This document shows, piece by piece, positions 62,801 to 64,000 of a DNA stretch of 64,000 nt; the stretch's first letter is position 1; each line of letters starts with the position of its first letter. Position numbers and translations under genes: made by a program. This DNA is from Pilatotrama ljubarskyi. Lineage: Eukaryota; Basidiomycota; Agaricomycetes; Polyporales; Polyporaceae. The notes below the pieces were generated by a model. It saw only the letters and a program-made list of their open reading frames with translations, was not told where the DNA came from and ran no database searches. The stretch covers positions 249,251 to 313,250 of the forward strand of contig MU277674.1 in assembly GCA_022385805.1 (NCBI GenBank), read 5' to 3'.

Positions 62801-64000
62801 GCGTCTTCTCGAGCTGCAGCTTCCCTGCCAATGCCGCCGGGCTCTGTGCGGCCGCGGCGGCTCGGGTTCATCCAGAAGAGGGAGACGGTGTACATAACAA
62901 ACACACGCTATGCCGCGACCAACGTGAGCTCGATCCCGCTCCGGGCTCGACGTGTGCAAAAGCGGTAGGCCAACCTGCCTACCCGTAATTCTCCATTATA
63001 TTCAGCGCTGCTGGCATGGGCTCGCGATTTGTATACTCTGTATCGAAGGCTTGATGGTATCACACCTTCGTATAGACTCCGTGACTCCGTGCCTGCTCTG
63101 GAAGAGGGCGATTCCCATCTTTAGCTACAAGGGCACGGGAGAGCTGCCTTCTAGTTCAGAGCCTCCGACCCTCGTCCCCTTGGTCATGGGACATGGTACG
63201 ACATGTGGCAACCAGTCTCGGGCTGCGGACGCTGCGGGACCTGAGAGGCTTATCCGCGCAGGACCGCATTAACCTTGCACTTACTCCTTTTGACCACCCC
63301 ATGTTCTCGACCGAGATACGACAGACAAGCAGCGTCGCGGAGCTCGTTTACGGACAGGAATGGACGTGTTGAGAACGAAGCTGGGTCCGCACATGAGGGA
63401 GAAGAGACATCACCACCTACCGCATTACGAGATGTTCACAGCTCCGGGACCCGCGCTGCCAGAGTCGGCCCACTCTCGTGGTGCTCTGAGCGCTGCCACG
63501 CTCACGGCGGTCTGTCAAACTCGACACATCGGGCAGGCCTGTGTAGGAATCCGAAGCGTTTCAGAAGGACGTCTGCGCACCAGAACCAGTTGCTAAAGTT
63601 CACTGCAACCTGATAGAAGGAGATCAGAACCTCCGAGGAAGATTCACCTACTGCTGGAAGTGGACCGCCCTCTGATACGTCCACAAGCCTTCGCCGCCGA
63701 CCACTGCGCTGCTCCCCTTTGGGAAGGAATGCAAAGGGTCGCCGTCCAGTGGGAACACGCGGGCTTGCTGGGCGGCGAATGACGAGCGTACTGTATCGTA
63801 CGGAGAATCACAATCAAGAGACTGTCGCCCTGCACGACTGACGGCGCCTACCTGGGGCTGAACGGATGAAGCCGCGCGCGCGAGGCAGACGCTATGCCGG
63901 GGTGAGCGACCTGCGAATTTCTCGCGGGAACACGCACCTCGCCGTGAACGCGTGTGACGAGGCGTTTTGGGGAGTGTAGCAGGGGTGGTTACGTCCCAGG
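56857..64000. other. Gene-poor 7-kb region at the right edge
   Basis: The left end holds the cyclin promoter. Simple repeats occur at 58422-58440 (GGC)n and 58591-58609 (CTG)6. Several short frames on both strands between 59.3 and 60.5 kb can be joined by plausible splice sites in either direction, so none is called. A minus-strand frame near 62.75-62.91 kb encodes a short hydrophobic-then-basic stretch (FVMYTVSLFWMNPSRRGR) that could be a membrane-protein fragment. No transposase, reverse transcriptase or integrase motif was seen. Confidence 0.4.
58591..58609 (+). repeat. CTG trinucleotide repeat (six units)
   Basis: Perfect TGCTGCTG run in a region without a supported gene. Confidence 0.85.

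Overview
The window looks like nuclear DNA from a filamentous basidiomycete, most likely an agaricomycete wood-decay fungus. Three things point there. Genes are cut by many short GT-AG introns (about 40 to 100 nt). The gene set mixes fungal housekeeping factors with secreted degradative enzymes (GH18 chitinase, AA9 lytic polysaccharide monooxygenase, A1 aspartic protease). The regulators (homeodomain, C2H2, Pcl-type cyclin) carry long Ser/Pro/Gln-rich tails. Assignment to Polyporales is a guess. I see no operon, tRNA, rRNA, CRISPR array or intact autonomous transposon.

Layout. 1-539: 3' end of a GH18 chitinase. 2.4-6.2 kb (-): AGC/NDR-type kinase whose own exons also encode a CRIB (Cdc42/Rac-binding) motif, the most unusual protein here. 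7.5-9.0 kb (+): homeodomain factor. 10.5-11.8 kb (-): secreted AA9 LPMO. 12.6-13.8 kb (-): single-pass membrane protein. 14.7-19.1 kb (+): eEF3-family ABC ATPase of the New1/Elf1 type, with a 12-nt microexon. 19.36-19.98 kb: a 623-bp non-autonomous DNA transposon with CACTA-like ends and a 3-bp target duplication. 20.6-21.6 kb (-): C2H2 factor. 22.0-22.4 kb (-): possible small gene. 22.8-23.5 kb (-): BolA-like protein. 24.5-25.7 kb (-): intronless zinc alcohol dehydrogenase. 27.1-27.9 kb (+): Clr2 N-domain protein. 28.3-30.3 kb (+): 537-residue protein of unknown family. 31.0-32.0 kb (-): secreted CREG-like FMN-fold protein. 32.3-35.6 kb (-): DNA ligase I. 37.8-38.6 kb (+): second C2H2 factor. 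39.0-39.8 kb (-): Naa50-type N-terminal acetyltransferase. 44.8-46.1 kb: diverged tandem duplication. 46.35-47.29 kb (-): unknown protein. 48.2-49.7 kb (-): secreted aspartic protease. 50.3-50.9 kb (+): unknown 149-residue protein. 52.9-53.2 kb (-): 3' exons of an unidentified gene. 54.6-56.9 kb (-): Pcl/Pas1-type cyclin.

The regions 39.8-44.8 kb and 56.9-64 kb are gene-poor: I could not assemble any credible gene there. Small multi-exon genes can hide in such DNA; the CREG-like gene was found only by joining exons.

The genes do not form one pathway. They fall into groups: polarity and cell-cycle control (CRIB-NDR kinase, cyclin), genome maintenance and chromatin (ligase I, Clr2-like), translation and protein modification (New1/Elf1, Naa50), mitochondrial Fe-S maturation (BolA), transcription control, and secreted hydrolases or oxidases. 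All multi-exon models were built by eye from reading frame, GT-AG (occasionally GC-AG) borders and family motifs. They are models, not transcript-supported structures.
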